64,000 nucleotides of DNA from a virus. A model generated the notes under the pieces. That model was given only the letters and a program-made list of their open reading frames with translations, was not told where the DNA came from and ran no database searches. How positions within the stretch are numbered: the stretch's first letter is position 1; the number at the start of each line of letters is the position of its first letter. Below, one piece after another: positions 33,528-40,651 of this stretch. Location: positions 43,264 to 107,263 of the IMG/VR virus record IMGVR_UViG_3300036939_000084, one strand, 5' to 3'. The position numbers and the translations under genes are program-made.

Positions 33528-34136
33528 TTAGAAATTGAGCAGTAGTTGACACTTCCTTTCAATTTCTAGCTTCGCATGCCTACTTTCCGCAATCTTTCCA
33601 GAATTTTTGCCCCAAATTTCAAGTTTCTTCACCACGCTCTTCACCAGGTTGTTGTAGGTGTGGATTCGATCTTTGCGATCCAGCTCATGATTAATATCAT
33701 TGAGAACCTTCAACGTCTTTTTACTAGGAGGAAGTGGCGAAACATACCAGATATCGGCTTTCCGACCAACCATTTTCTCGTAGATTTTGCGATAATGGCG
33801 ACCGAATAGCGTTTCCAAAATGATGTCGCTGTCGATTATTTCGGTTTTGCATTCGCCGAGAATATCAGAACCGTTATCGTATCTTTCTACAAGAAAATCA
33901 ACAGAGCGATGTTTCCCCGGTTGAAGCAAGTCTGGCATATAGAATTCACCAAAGCATTGGGCGACGCCACGGAATTCGCGAGGAAGCAGGAAAAACATAG
34001 TTGCAATTTCTCGCAAGAAGTCGTCATGGTGAATGCGGCGATCTCCTGATGCTAGGTACGATTCTCCATTAACCCAGACGGGTTTCCAGTCGCCAGAATA
34101 GCTGATTTGATTAGAACTCACTGTCAAAATCCTCAA
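33528..34136 (-). CDS. Possible PD-(D/E)XK nuclease, partner of the J-like gene
   Basis: HRSVDFLVERYDNGSDILGECK gives the Asp then Glu-x-Lys spacing of the PD-(D/E)XK nuclease fold, between residues 78 and 100. The remaining sequence is basic and helical. Its start overlaps the upstream HPD-motif gene by up to 26 bases, so the two are probably made together. Start codon is uncertain (TTG 34136 or GTG 34121). The nuclease call is tentative. Confidence 0.4.
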   Translation of the reverse strand: MRILTVSSNQISYSGDWKPVWVNGESYLASGDRRIHHDDFLREIATMFFLLPREFRGVAQCFGEFYMPDLLQPGKHRSVDFLVERYDNGSDILGECKTEIIDSDIILETLFGRHYRKIYEKMVGRKADIWYVSPLPPSKKTLKVLNDINHELDRKDRIHTYNNLVKSVVKKLEIWGKNSGKIAESRHAKLEIERKCQLLLNF

Positions 34137-34716
34137 GATCTAATTCGATTTTTTCTGCCACTGCATAGTTTCCATAAGAACTTCCCCAACCTTCATGGAC
34201 AGAATCGACATCATCAAAAGCATTAGACAGAATTGCAAAAAGCCTATTAGATTGCTCACCCGGTAGTTGAGAACTATCTGGATGGAATGACCGGGCAAGT
34301 GATCGATAGACAGGTTTCAATTCCTCTTTCTCAAAAGAAAGAATGGTCGATAAGACTCTTTTAGCCAAGTCATCTGGAACATGAGTCATGTATTCCGCCA
34401 AGTAGTCTTCCGCTGAAAGGTTAGTATCTTCTTCCCGGTGGTTAGCCTCATGCTTGGCTTGGTCAGATGTTTGGGAATGTTCTTCCAAGGGAGGGGATTG
34501 GTCTTGAAAACCATTGCTGAATTGATAGGTTGGCGCACTTGGAACAAGTTTGAATTCGATCACCGAAAGAACTACTTGCCAGTCATACTTTGAACGCATA
34601 GGGTAGCTTGCCATCAGAGGGGCGGCAATAACTACAAAAGACTTCTTGGCAGGTAGACCTGTCATGCGCGTAAATTCGGCTTTAAGTTCTTTGAGAGACA
34701 AATTTTCCAGTTCCAC
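34111..34716 (-). CDS. Protein with C-terminal J-domain-like HPD motif (A)
   Basis: Start chosen at GTG 34716 with GGAGG upstream; the open frame begins at 34746, inside a terminator region. The last third carries LKPVYRSLARSFHPDSSQLP and LFAILSNAFDDV, a helix-HPD-helix pattern as in J-domains. The N-terminal half is a separate globular region, followed by a polar linker. J-domains recruit DnaK-type chaperones; whether this one does is unknown. A paralogue with the same ending is at 37408. Confidence 0.55.
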   Translation of the reverse strand: MELENLSLKELKAEFTRMTGLPAKKSFVVIAAPLMASYPMRSKYDWQVVLSVIEFKLVPSAPTYQFSNGFQDQSPPLEEHSQTSDQAKHEANHREEDTNLSAEDYLAEYMTHVPDDLAKRVLSTILSFEKEELKPVYRSLARSFHPDSSQLPGEQSNRLFAILSNAFDDVDSVHEGWGSSYGNYAVAEKIELDLEDFDSEF

Positions 34717-34737
34717 AGCAAACCTCCAATTAATGAA

Positions 34738-34760
34738 GCGCACCACTTTTGTGGTGCGCT
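34738..34760. terminator. Terminator upstream of J-like gene A
   Basis: GCGCACCAC and GTGGTGCGC arms, between two minus-strand genes. Confidence 0.7.
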
Positions 34761-34766
34761 GTGTGT

Positions 34767-35063
34767 TTAGAACTTGTTCGGTTCTATAGATTGATGACGA
34801 ATCTTCCAGTTGCTTACTAGTGCGTCGGCAGCCGCTTCAGCAGTACCAAATCGACGGTTATCAAAATCGCTAGTCAACCAATGAGGGAGACATATGGAAC
34901 GCACGACTCGACCGATGTAAGCATGATTGTAATAGACAACGAAAGCTTCGGTGAGATCATCGATCGCTTCCATGACTATCTCATTCTTTTTTATTGGTGC
35001 GGAAAACGTTAACATGGCATTATGTGTGATTTTGCGGATGCAGAGTTTCTCAGTCTGCTGCAT
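34767..35063 (-). CDS. Hypothetical protein, 98 aa
   Basis: AAAGGCGG precedes the ATG at 35063. The end resembles small phage proteins with GTAEAAADALVSNW, but no family is certain. An ATG at 35018 is an alternative start. Confidence 0.55.
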   Translation of the reverse strand: MQQTEKLCIRKITHNAMLTFSAPIKKNEIVMEAIDDLTEAFVVYYNHAYIGRVVRSICLPHWLTSDFDNRRFGTAEAAADALVSNWKIRHQSIEPNKF

Positions 35064-35102
35064 CCGCCTTTACGTTAACCATAATAGCACATGTTGGTGC
35101 GA

Positions 35103-35300
35103 TTATGTTTTTCTTTTTCTTCCCTTGGGATAACCGCGCTTCCTGTCCCTGACTACATCTAAGTCTTTTTCGGCGATCGCCCAGTATGATCCGATCTTTA
35201 TAGCAGGCAGTTTCCCTGACTTGATCAGTCTACTGACTCGGCTCCTATCTATCCCAAGGGCTTTTGCCGCTTCCGACGTGCTGAGCATTTTTTCTTTCAT
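35103..35300 (-). CDS. Excisionase-type HTH protein
   Basis: STSEAAKALGIDRSRVSRLI ... GSYWAIAEKDLD is a typical helix_turn_helix_17/excisionase-family domain, followed by a very basic tail. It is divergent from parA and may regulate the shared control region. Confidence 0.75.
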   Translation of the reverse strand: MKEKMLSTSEAAKALGIDRSRVSRLIKSGKLPAIKIGSYWAIAEKDLDVVRDRKRGYPKGRKRKT

Positions 35301-35387
35301 TATCTAAAACAGCACAAACCTAAGCTATTATTGTGTCACAAAAGCCGTCGAGATGATAGCAGGCAAAGATTTATTAACCATTAAATT

Positions 35388-35409
35388 GGTATCTAGGTTT
35401 CTAGGTACC
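35388..35409. repeat. Inverted repeat upstream of parA
   Basis: GGTATCTAG-GTTT-CTAGGTACC, one mismatch, next to the -35 box. Candidate operator or centromere half-site. Confidence 0.5.
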
Positions 35410-35417
35410 TCTACTCC

Positions 35418-35446
35418 TTGACACCTAATAAACAAGGTGCAATAGT
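35418..35446 (+). promoter_or_regulatory. parA promoter (TTGACA-17-AATAGT)
   Basis: A consensus -35 and a weak -10 at 17-base spacing, 33 bases before the parA ATG. Confidence 0.55.
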
Positions 35447-35478
35447 TTCGATAAATCAAATTTTCTATATATCCGTGC

Positions 35479-36252
35479 ATGCGAACTATAACGATTACTT
35501 CACTATCAGGGGGCATGGGGAAAACCACCTCATCCATCCTCTTGGCAAAGAAGCTAGCTCAAATGGGGAACAAGACACTTGCTATAGACTGCGATCCTCA
35601 ATCAAGTCTGACCTTCTTTCTGGGTCACGCGATTGAAAATAATGACCCCACTCTTTTGGAAATTCTGATGGGCATAGTAGAACCCAAGGCTGCTATTTAT
35701 CCGACCTCTGACAATAATCTGTACCTGATTCCAGCAGATGGGCATCTTGCAAAAGCTCAAGAGCATTTAGCTAGCAGTGGTATGGGAGCGGCTGTACTGA
35801 AGCAGTTGTTGCAGGAGGTTGCTATCTTCGACTTCTGTGTGATCGACTCACCTCCCCAAAAGACACAGCTAGCGATGACAGCAGTCGGTGCGGCCGATCA
35901 TTTGCTTGTCCCAATAGAATCAACGACAAAGGGGGTAAACTCACTGCTTCGCACGTTGGAATTAGAACAGTCCCTGCGGAAACTGGGTGCGTTCCAAGGA
36001 GATATCCTGGGCGTTATTCCCTTCCGAGACAGATGGTTTGGTCGCAGCCAGTCAACCGACAGTCGCGATGCTATTCAGATGATTGGGGAGATTTTCCCTG
36101 ATATTCAGGTATTTCCTTCTATTTTGGAAAGCGAGCAATTTAAAAAGGCCCTCCGGAAAGGTGTCACTCTAGCGGACGCAGGATTTAAAGACTTAGAGTA
36201 CTCATTCGACGTAATCATCGAAAAATGTCTAACGATTTCCTCAAGCAACTAA
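35479..36252 (+). CDS. parA: ParA-type partition ATPase
   Basis: A 257-residue ParA/MinD-family ATPase. The deviant Walker A is SGGMGKTT at residues 10-17, CDPQSSL follows at about 38, and FDFCVIDSPPQ is the Walker B region. It lacks the N-terminal HTH of type Ia ParA, so is type Ib. It overlaps its partner gene by 28 bases. It should position the replicon during division, which points to a plasmid or phage-plasmid. Confidence 0.85.
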   Translation: MRTITITSLSGGMGKTTSSILLAKKLAQMGNKTLAIDCDPQSSLTFFLGHAIENNDPTLLEILMGIVEPKAAIYPTSDNNLYLIPADGHLAKAQEHLASSGMGAAVLKQLLQEVAIFDFCVIDSPPQKTQLAMTAVGAADHLLVPIESTTKGVNSLLRTLELEQSLRKLGAFQGDILGVIPFRDRWFGRSQSTDSRDAIQMIGEIFPDIQVFPSILESEQFKKALRKGVTLADAGFKDLEYSFDVIIEKCLTISSSN

Positions 36253-36617
36253 ACCAAAGACCAAAGGTTCCGCCACGTACCGACGAAGAAGTGCAAAACA
36301 ATCCCGAAGTTTCTGTACCACGAAACAATGGTACAACAAAATCCGTGTACAAGGATATCGAAGAATCCGGGATTAAAACCGTCCGAAGCTCCCTGCTTCT
36401 AGAGGAGTCGATGCATTTCAAGTTCCGCGATTGGTGCAATCGCAACGGTATTATCAGGGCCTGTTGGGTTGAGGCGGCGATGATAATAGCAGAAAAAGAC
36501 CCCCAGTTGCTAAAGCAGATTGAAGAGTTGGCGAAAGAACTTACCTCAGAGCGCAAAGAGGAGGCGGATGACAAGCGGCGGGTAACCATGTGGGAAAATC
36601 GAAAAAAAACGAGGTGA
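36225..36617 (+). CDS. Partner of ParA, RHH-like centromere binder
   Basis: Overlaps parA. The N-terminal half is disordered and polar (in other ParBs this region activates ParA); the C-terminal half (RSSLLLEESMHFKFRDWCNR ... CWVEAAMII) fits a ribbon-helix-helix DNA-binding domain. It is likely the centromere-binding ParB equivalent. Confidence 0.6.
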   Translation: MSNDFLKQLNQRPKVPPRTDEEVQNNPEVSVPRNNGTTKSVYKDIEESGIKTVRSSLLLEESMHFKFRDWCNRNGIIRACWVEAAMIIAEKDPQLLKQIEELAKELTSERKEEADDKRRVTMWENRKKTR

Positions 36618-36772
36618 CCACAGTGCCCTATAAACTCAAAAAAGAAGGTTCGGACTGGTTTGTTATCAATCCAGACACTGGCGAGAAAAAGAATAAAAAA
36701 CCTCTCACTGAAGAAGAGGCTAAGAAATATTTGCGAGCGCTGTACGCGAATGTTCCAGACGCTAGAGATTAA
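36590..36772 (+). CDS. Small basic protein downstream of par genes
   Basis: 60 residues, Lys-rich, overlapping the ParB-like gene. The start is a GTG at 36590 (a GTG at 36614 is also possible). A strong terminator follows. Confidence 0.55.
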   Translation: MGKSKKNEVTTVPYKLKKEGSDWFVINPDTGEKKNKKPLTEEEAKKYLRALYANVPDARD

Positions 36773-36773
36773 A

Positions 36774-36800
36774 AAAAGCACCCGGATGGGTGCTTTTTTT
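36774..36800 (+). terminator. Intrinsic terminator
   Basis: AAAAAAGCACCC and GGGTGCTTTTTT arms, ending the par operon. Confidence 0.9.
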
Positions 36801-36815
36801 AAGACAGCCAGGATA

Positions 36816-37484
36816 TTACAAAGATTCTAATATCCGAGCAAACTCGATGTAATTTTTCCTTAACCACTCTTGGTCAAACCACTCAGGATAACCATCTGAA
36901 GCGGTTGTTAAGGCATGGAGTTGCAAGGGTATTTGACCCAAAGTGTAAAGAGAATAGTTGGAGACATTGTTTTGCACATCAAGCAAAGCCTTCCTTACCA
37001 ATATCCTTGCGAAGTTTTTTGTGTCTGCAACGAATATATTTGTATCGAAAACCTCAGACAAGGTTTTGATAATTCCTGCCGGAGAATCGGGGGAAATACT
37101 GCTGTCAATAGATTCCCCTACAAATATCATTCCCGCCAAATCTGAGCCATGTCTAGCTCGAAGGGTTAAAGAATATCGCCTCCTGATTAAACAATCGTAA
37201 AGATGAGCATCGCGGAGAATGCCTTTTTTAAACTCAGCTCCATAAAATTTAGAGCAAGAACAAAAAACATTGTCTGTTCTCCGGGTATCTGCTCCAATCA
37301 CTTGCAATACATCAGACTGTCCATTTCCAAAGCTAAGCCTATCCCTGACCTCTTTCGGTAAAGTGGCAGCAATTCTCGACATTGCTGCCACAATTTCCGC
37401 TTCGGAGTTAAAAGTCAATATCCCCGATGTCGTTAACCCAGTAGCTCGTTGTACCAGTTTCGGATTCTGATTCTTTTCGTTCAT
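36816..37484 (-). CDS. Partner protein of J-like gene B, unknown function
   Basis: A 222-residue alpha/beta protein that overlaps the upstream HPD-motif gene by 77 bases. No catalytic motif is clear; it has three Cys in CSCSKFYGAEF and CLIRRRY regions. Its position mirrors that of the possible nuclease at 33528. Confidence 0.6.
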   Translation of the reverse strand: MNEKNQNPKLVQRATGLTTSGILTFNSEAEIVAAMSRIAATLPKEVRDRLSFGNGQSDVLQVIGADTRRTDNVFCSCSKFYGAEFKKGILRDAHLYDCLIRRRYSLTLRARHGSDLAGMIFVGESIDSSISPDSPAGIIKTLSEVFDTNIFVADTKNFARILVRKALLDVQNNVSNYSLYTLGQIPLQLHALTTASDGYPEWFDQEWLRKNYIEFARILESL

Positions 37485-38034
37485 CGTTTACAATGTTATT
37501 TGCGAGAGGTCGTGAATTAATCTGCTCGTACAAGCGGCGAACAAGCGCAAACAAGGTCGCCGCTTCGTCTTTTGGAAGACGTGTCGTATCTGGATGAAAG
37601 ACCTTAGAAAGTCTTCTGTACGTGTCTTTGGCGGCCCCCTTATCGGCATAAAAAACTGCGCTTAATACATCTTCAGCAGTTGGCAGTGAGACGGAAGCAA
37701 TATATTCAGCCAACTGTCGCTCAGGTTCTTTTGTTGGTTCTTCAGGGCTGAGTTCTACTTGTCTAGATTTCAGTTCTTCAATTTCAGCCTGGGCGACATC
37801 TAGTTTTTGGGTGAGTTCGGACAATTGGGATTGCTGCCTCGCCAGCTCTTCGCTCATATCTTTGGGCTGTTGCTCTTTCCAGCGCATAGCTGCCTCAAAA
37901 ACAATTTTCAGGTTATCTGTTTTTCTTAGATCACCGACTTCCTGTACAAAGCGCTTCGCATTTGCCTTGATCAGTGGGAAGCCAATCTCCTCTAAAAACT
38001 TTTGTCGATAATCTGATGCTTTAAGGTCTGCCAT
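37408..38034 (-). CDS. Protein with C-terminal J-domain-like HPD motif (B)
   Basis: The C-terminal third has KDTYRRLSKVFHPDTTRLPK and ATLFALVRRLYEQI, homologous to protein A at 34111. The middle forms a coiled coil (ARQQSQLSELTQKLDVAQAE). The N-terminus is different from protein A. It overlaps the partner gene at 36816. Confidence 0.6.
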   Translation of the reverse strand: MADLKASDYRQKFLEEIGFPLIKANAKRFVQEVGDLRKTDNLKIVFEAAMRWKEQQPKDMSEELARQQSQLSELTQKLDVAQAEIEELKSRQVELSPEEPTKEPERQLAEYIASVSLPTAEDVLSAVFYADKGAAKDTYRRLSKVFHPDTTRLPKDEAATLFALVRRLYEQINSRPLANNIVNDERKESESETGTTSYWVNDIGDIDF

Positions 38035-38083
38035 GTCTGTTTTCGCACACTAAATTAATTATAGCTATCGTTACCGAGAGTGA

Positions 38084-38320
38084 CTACTTAGATTTTGAAT
38101 TTTTCATAACGGCAAGAAATTCATCATCGGAAAGATGGAAAAATTTCTTTATCGCGATCGCCCTTTCTATCGTCAAAAAGTCCATGCGTCCATTCCGCCA
38201 ATGATTCAGGGTAGTGTAAGGGATATCTACACCTGTCGCATCCCTTATCCTCTCCCTAGCTGTAGGGACACTACCGTAAATCATGAGAAGGTCGTGAAGG
38301 GCTAGTCCTGTCTTATCCAT
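38084..38320 (-). CDS. Cro/CI-type HTH protein
   Basis: A 78-residue protein with ARERIRDATGVDIPYTTLNH as helix-turn-helix; likely a small transcription regulator. It lies near other control genes and could repress or activate phage promoters. Confidence 0.6.
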   Translation of the reverse strand: MDKTGLALHDLLMIYGSVPTARERIRDATGVDIPYTTLNHWRNGRMDFLTIERAIAIKKFFHLSDDEFLAVMKNSKSK

Positions 38321-38347
38321 CTTTCGCTTGCGACACTTCTCTTATAT

Positions 38348-38357
38348 TAAACCTTTA
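38348..38357. repeat. TATTAAA-CC/GG-TTTAATA palindrome, copy 19
   Basis: Upstream of the HTH gene and at the end of the membrane-protein gene. Confidence 0.85.
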
Positions 38358-38394
38358 ATAGAAATAGTGCGCCCAAGTGATAGAACCCCATTGC

Positions 38395-38781
38395 TTATGA
38401 CTTTTTCGCAAATTGCAAAAAGTTGGAACGGAAATAGATTGCCAACTTGCCGAAAACAGGCAAAACACGGTCTTGGGCAAACTGGTGAAATTGAACCTCT
38501 AGTTGAACGATGGTATTTGAGGAGCGAGCCTTTTTGCCGAGGGAGTGCGATCGCCTCATCAAGCCAAAAAACCCAACAATCAAAAACCCACCCAGCGCCC
38601 CCAACGCGACCAGCGTATACCAAGCGAGCACAGCCAAAGAATAAATGAAGTGCATAATCTTCGGCACAGCATCAAAAAATTCCCGCACCCCATCCTTGAT
38701 TACTGGTAGGCGAGACTGCCATTGGGTGACAGCCAGGAATAGACATTGAGAAAGATTGTTTTGCGCGGTTACAAGTTGCAT
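38395..38781 (-). CDS. Small membrane protein, 128 aa
   Basis: One or two membrane segments (FIYSLAVLAWYTLVALGALG and GFLIVGFFGLM) with basic ends. Its last codons, LQFAKKS, are coded by a TTTCGCAAATTGCAAAA repeat (38402-38421). The opposite frame (38328-38648) is less convincing. Confidence 0.55.
   Translation of the reverse strand: MQLVTAQNNLSQCLFLAVTQWQSRLPVIKDGVREFFDAVPKIMHFIYSLAVLAWYTLVALGALGGFLIVGFFGLMRRSHSLGKKARSSNTIVQLEVQFHQFAQDRVLPVFGKLAIYFRSNFLQFAKKS
38402..38421. repeat. TTTCGCAAATTGCAAAA repeat at gene end
   Basis: TTTTTCGCAAATTGCAAAAAG forms the last codons of the membrane-protein gene. Confidence 0.7.
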
Positions 38782-38826
38782 TGCGAATTCCTCTGTTGTT
38801 TACTAGGCGTGAAGCGCTTGCCCATA

Positions 38827-38838
38827 TTGTTATAAAAT
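38827..38838 (+). promoter_or_regulatory. TTGTTATAAAAT promoter box (variant)
   Basis: Same form as the box at 39861: TGT then ATAAAAT. It lies 69 bases before the exonuclease start. Confidence 0.6.
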
Positions 38839-38887
38839 TAATACACAAACATTGCTTCTGTCAACCCCAATTTCTTAGAATTAATAA

Positions 38888-38897
38888 TAAACCTTTA
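38888..38897. repeat. TATTAAA-CC/GG-TTTAATA palindrome, copy 20
   Basis: AATAATAAACCTTTAATA ends ten bases before the exonuclease ATG. Confidence 0.85.
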
Positions 38898-38906
38898 ATA
38901 TCAGTC

Positions 38907-39461
38907 ATGGATGCTAACACCGCCGAGGCTACCATCTGGGCAAAAAATTTACTCAAACGCGACGACTGGGTTATCCTTGATACCGAAACAACGGGTTTGG
39001 ATGCAAACGCTGAAATTTGCCAGATAGCTATTTGCAACCATCGTGGCAAAGCCGTTATGAACACCTTAGTTAAACCTGGCGTCGAGATGACGATGGGGGC
39101 CTACATGGTGCATGGAATTTCGGACGATGATTTCAAAAATTTCCCTATGTTTTCGGGCGTCTATCACCAGCTTCAAGAAGCAGTAAGGGGAAAAACGGTC
39201 ATAATCTACAATGCAAAATTCGATAGACGAATCATTCGCCATTGCTGCACTGCATACAACCTACCCATCATTCGCTGCAAAGGTATCGAATGTCTAATGG
39301 AAGAATACAGTAGATGGTATCCCCACTATCGGAAGCGGGGTGGGTATAAGTGGAAAAAGCTGCCAGGGGGTGACCACTCTGCTATTGGTGATTGCTTAGC
39401 AGCGCTCCAAGTTATTTACAAGATGGCTGGCGTCGAAAACAAAATAGCGCTCTCGTATTGA
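38907..39461 (+). CDS. DEDDh 3'-5' exonuclease (DnaQ-like)
   Basis: 184 residues with the four motifs of a DnaQ-type exonuclease: LDTETTGLD, HGISDDDF, IIYNAKFDRR and GGDHSAIGDCLAAL. The ATG at 38907 gives a normal N-terminus; an earlier ATG at 38781 would add 42 unrelated residues. It may proofread, or process DNA ends in phage replication. Confidence 0.8.
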   Translation: MDANTAEATIWAKNLLKRDDWVILDTETTGLDANAEICQIAICNHRGKAVMNTLVKPGVEMTMGAYMVHGISDDDFKNFPMFSGVYHQLQEAVRGKTVIIYNAKFDRRIIRHCCTAYNLPIIRCKGIECLMEEYSRWYPHYRKRGGYKWKKLPGGDHSAIGDCLAALQVIYKMAGVENKIALSY

Positions 39462-39470
39462 GAGCGCCAT
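39448..39470. terminator. Terminator over exonuclease stop
   Basis: GCGCTCTC and GAGAGCGC arms around the stop codon, shared with the convergent gene. Confidence 0.6.
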
Positions 39471-39474
39471 TAAC

Positions 39475-39768
39475 CTAGCGGTTTAACTTTCCTTGATACC
39501 GACCTTCTAGAAAACGAGAACGTCGCTTAGGAGCTATTTTTTGCATCAAGAACAGAGCCAGTTTGTCTCTCGTTCTTGAATTCATCATATCCACTAGTAA
39601 GATCATCTCGATTAGTCGAGGGGAAGAATTGTGGATTACAATTCCTTGTCCTGCGGATTTCGCCATCATATAGGCGACTATACTTCTGATTTCTTCCTCG
39701 GTCATTTTTTCCACGCAGACCTTAAGTGGTGTTTGTGGAACCTGTGGTGCCTGTTTTTGTGTTAGCAT
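39475..39768 (-). CDS. Hypothetical protein, 97 aa
   Basis: A helical, basic-ended protein of unknown family. A HIP1-stem terminator lies upstream on the other side of its start. Confidence 0.6.
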   Translation of the reverse strand: MLTQKQAPQVPQTPLKVCVEKMTEEEIRSIVAYMMAKSAGQGIVIHNSSPRLIEMILLVDMMNSRTRDKLALFLMQKIAPKRRSRFLEGRYQGKLNR

Positions 39769-39791
39769 TTTGGTGACTTATATTGATGGAA

Positions 39792-39837
39792 GGGCGATCG
39801 CGAAACTCTGTTGTTACCAGAGGCGATCGCTTTTTTG
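39792..39837 (+). terminator. HIP1-stem terminator
   Basis: Two GCGATCGC octamers 21 bases apart followed by TTTTTT; no plus-strand gene ends here, so it may insulate the next unit. Confidence 0.6.
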
Positions 39838-39860
39838 TTACAACAATATTATAGCACTTT

Positions 39861-39872
39861 TTGTTATAAAAT
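39861..39872 (+). promoter_or_regulatory. TTGTTATAAAAT promoter box (variant)
   Basis: Identical to the box at 38827; 114 bases before the ring-nuclease gene with an attenuator-like leader between. Confidence 0.65.
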
Positions 39873-39896
39873 AAACACAAAAACAGAGAAGAGCGA

Positions 39897-39962
39897 ATGA
39901 AATTCTTCTTTTTCTAGATCTCCTCGACAACTTTCTCTATCATTTGGATAATAGAGAAAGTT
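39897..39962 (+). promoter_or_regulatory. Leader peptide MKFFFF plus 12-bp hairpin
   Basis: ATG-AAA-TTC-TTC-TTT-TTC-TAG gives a Phe-rich hexapeptide at 39897. It is followed by a perfect 12-base stem (AACTTTCTCTAT/ATAGAGAAAGTT) with a ten-base loop. This resembles an amino-acid-sensing leader or a translation-coupled switch upstream of the ring-nuclease gene. Confidence 0.4.
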
Positions 39963-39986
39963 TAGAACAAACAAAGGTTTCGGTTA

Positions 39987-40352
39987 ATGACTATATATTT
40001 TGGCTTCGCGATCGCTGACAGCATGATTCCGGATGACGCCGACATTCAGAAGCGCAAACTAGAAATTGAGGAGGCTAAAGAATTGATTCAGACTGCTGTG
40101 CCATGCGTGAATGCCTCGCATACCGCAACGATTGAAGCTATGACTGAACGATTCGGGATTCAACTAGAAATTCCCGAAAAACCACCTATGGTTAATCTCC
40201 AGTATGGTGACGTGTTGGTAGTTATGGGCGTTAGAGGGCTACCTCGGCTCACAGATCGCCATCACTACACGGAAGAAGAGATAGCGGCTGCGTCTTTTAA
40301 GTTCAGCTCGTATGAAATATTTGAAGATTTAAGAGAGCTGTACGCAAACTAG
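39987..40352 (+). CDS. Ring-nuclease-like protein of the DUF1874/AcrIII-1 family
   Basis: 121 residues with the DUF1874 layout: strand-turn FGFAIADSMIP at the start, helix EEAKELI, then VNASHTATIEAMTERFGIQL with the candidate catalytic His at 45, the strand GDVLVVMGVRGLPRL, and the closing EEEIAAASFKFSSYEIF. Family members in archaeal and bacterial viruses degrade cyclic tetra-adenylate and so switch off type III CRISPR. Type III CRISPR is common in cyanobacteria, which makes such a gene useful to a phage. Assigned from motif order and spacing only. Confidence 0.7.
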   Translation: MTIYFGFAIADSMIPDDADIQKRKLEIEEAKELIQTAVPCVNASHTATIEAMTERFGIQLEIPEKPPMVNLQYGDVLVVMGVRGLPRLTDRHHYTEEEIAAASFKFSSYEIFEDLRELYAN

Positions 40353-40429
40353 TTTAAATAAGCCGAAACACCGAAACAATCGGTGTCTGCCAGGTAGTCG
40401 TTTACTGGCACTGACGAGGAAGACGAATA

Positions 40430-40651
40430 ATGTTCGATCAAGGCAAAGACTTGAAACTATTTTTGCTCACTCGTGACGGTAACTATTGGGTGGCCGAAGT
40501 TCAGCACAATGGCTGGGAGGTTATTGAAGAATTTGTTTGGTCTGCCAACAAAACCGAAAATATTCTCATTAACTGGCTAGAGCGTTTAATTGCAGAAGGC
40601 AAAATCACGGTAGCTGATGCTATCCGTGTAGGGGTTTACATTAACCGATAA
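40430..40651 (+). CDS. Hypothetical protein, 73 aa
   Basis: A small acidic protein with no known motif between the ring-nuclease and Nudix-like genes. Its stop overlaps the next ATG, so it is coupled to the Nudix-like gene. Confidence 0.55.
   Translation: MFDQGKDLKLFLLTRDGNYWVAEVQHNGWEVIEEFVWSANKTENILINWLERLIAEGKITVADAIRVGVYINR

Noticed and set aside
38328-38648. Plus-strand frame of 106 residues
   Set aside because: It is antisense to a hydrophobic minus-strand protein and has low-complexity Pro/Ser/Lys content.
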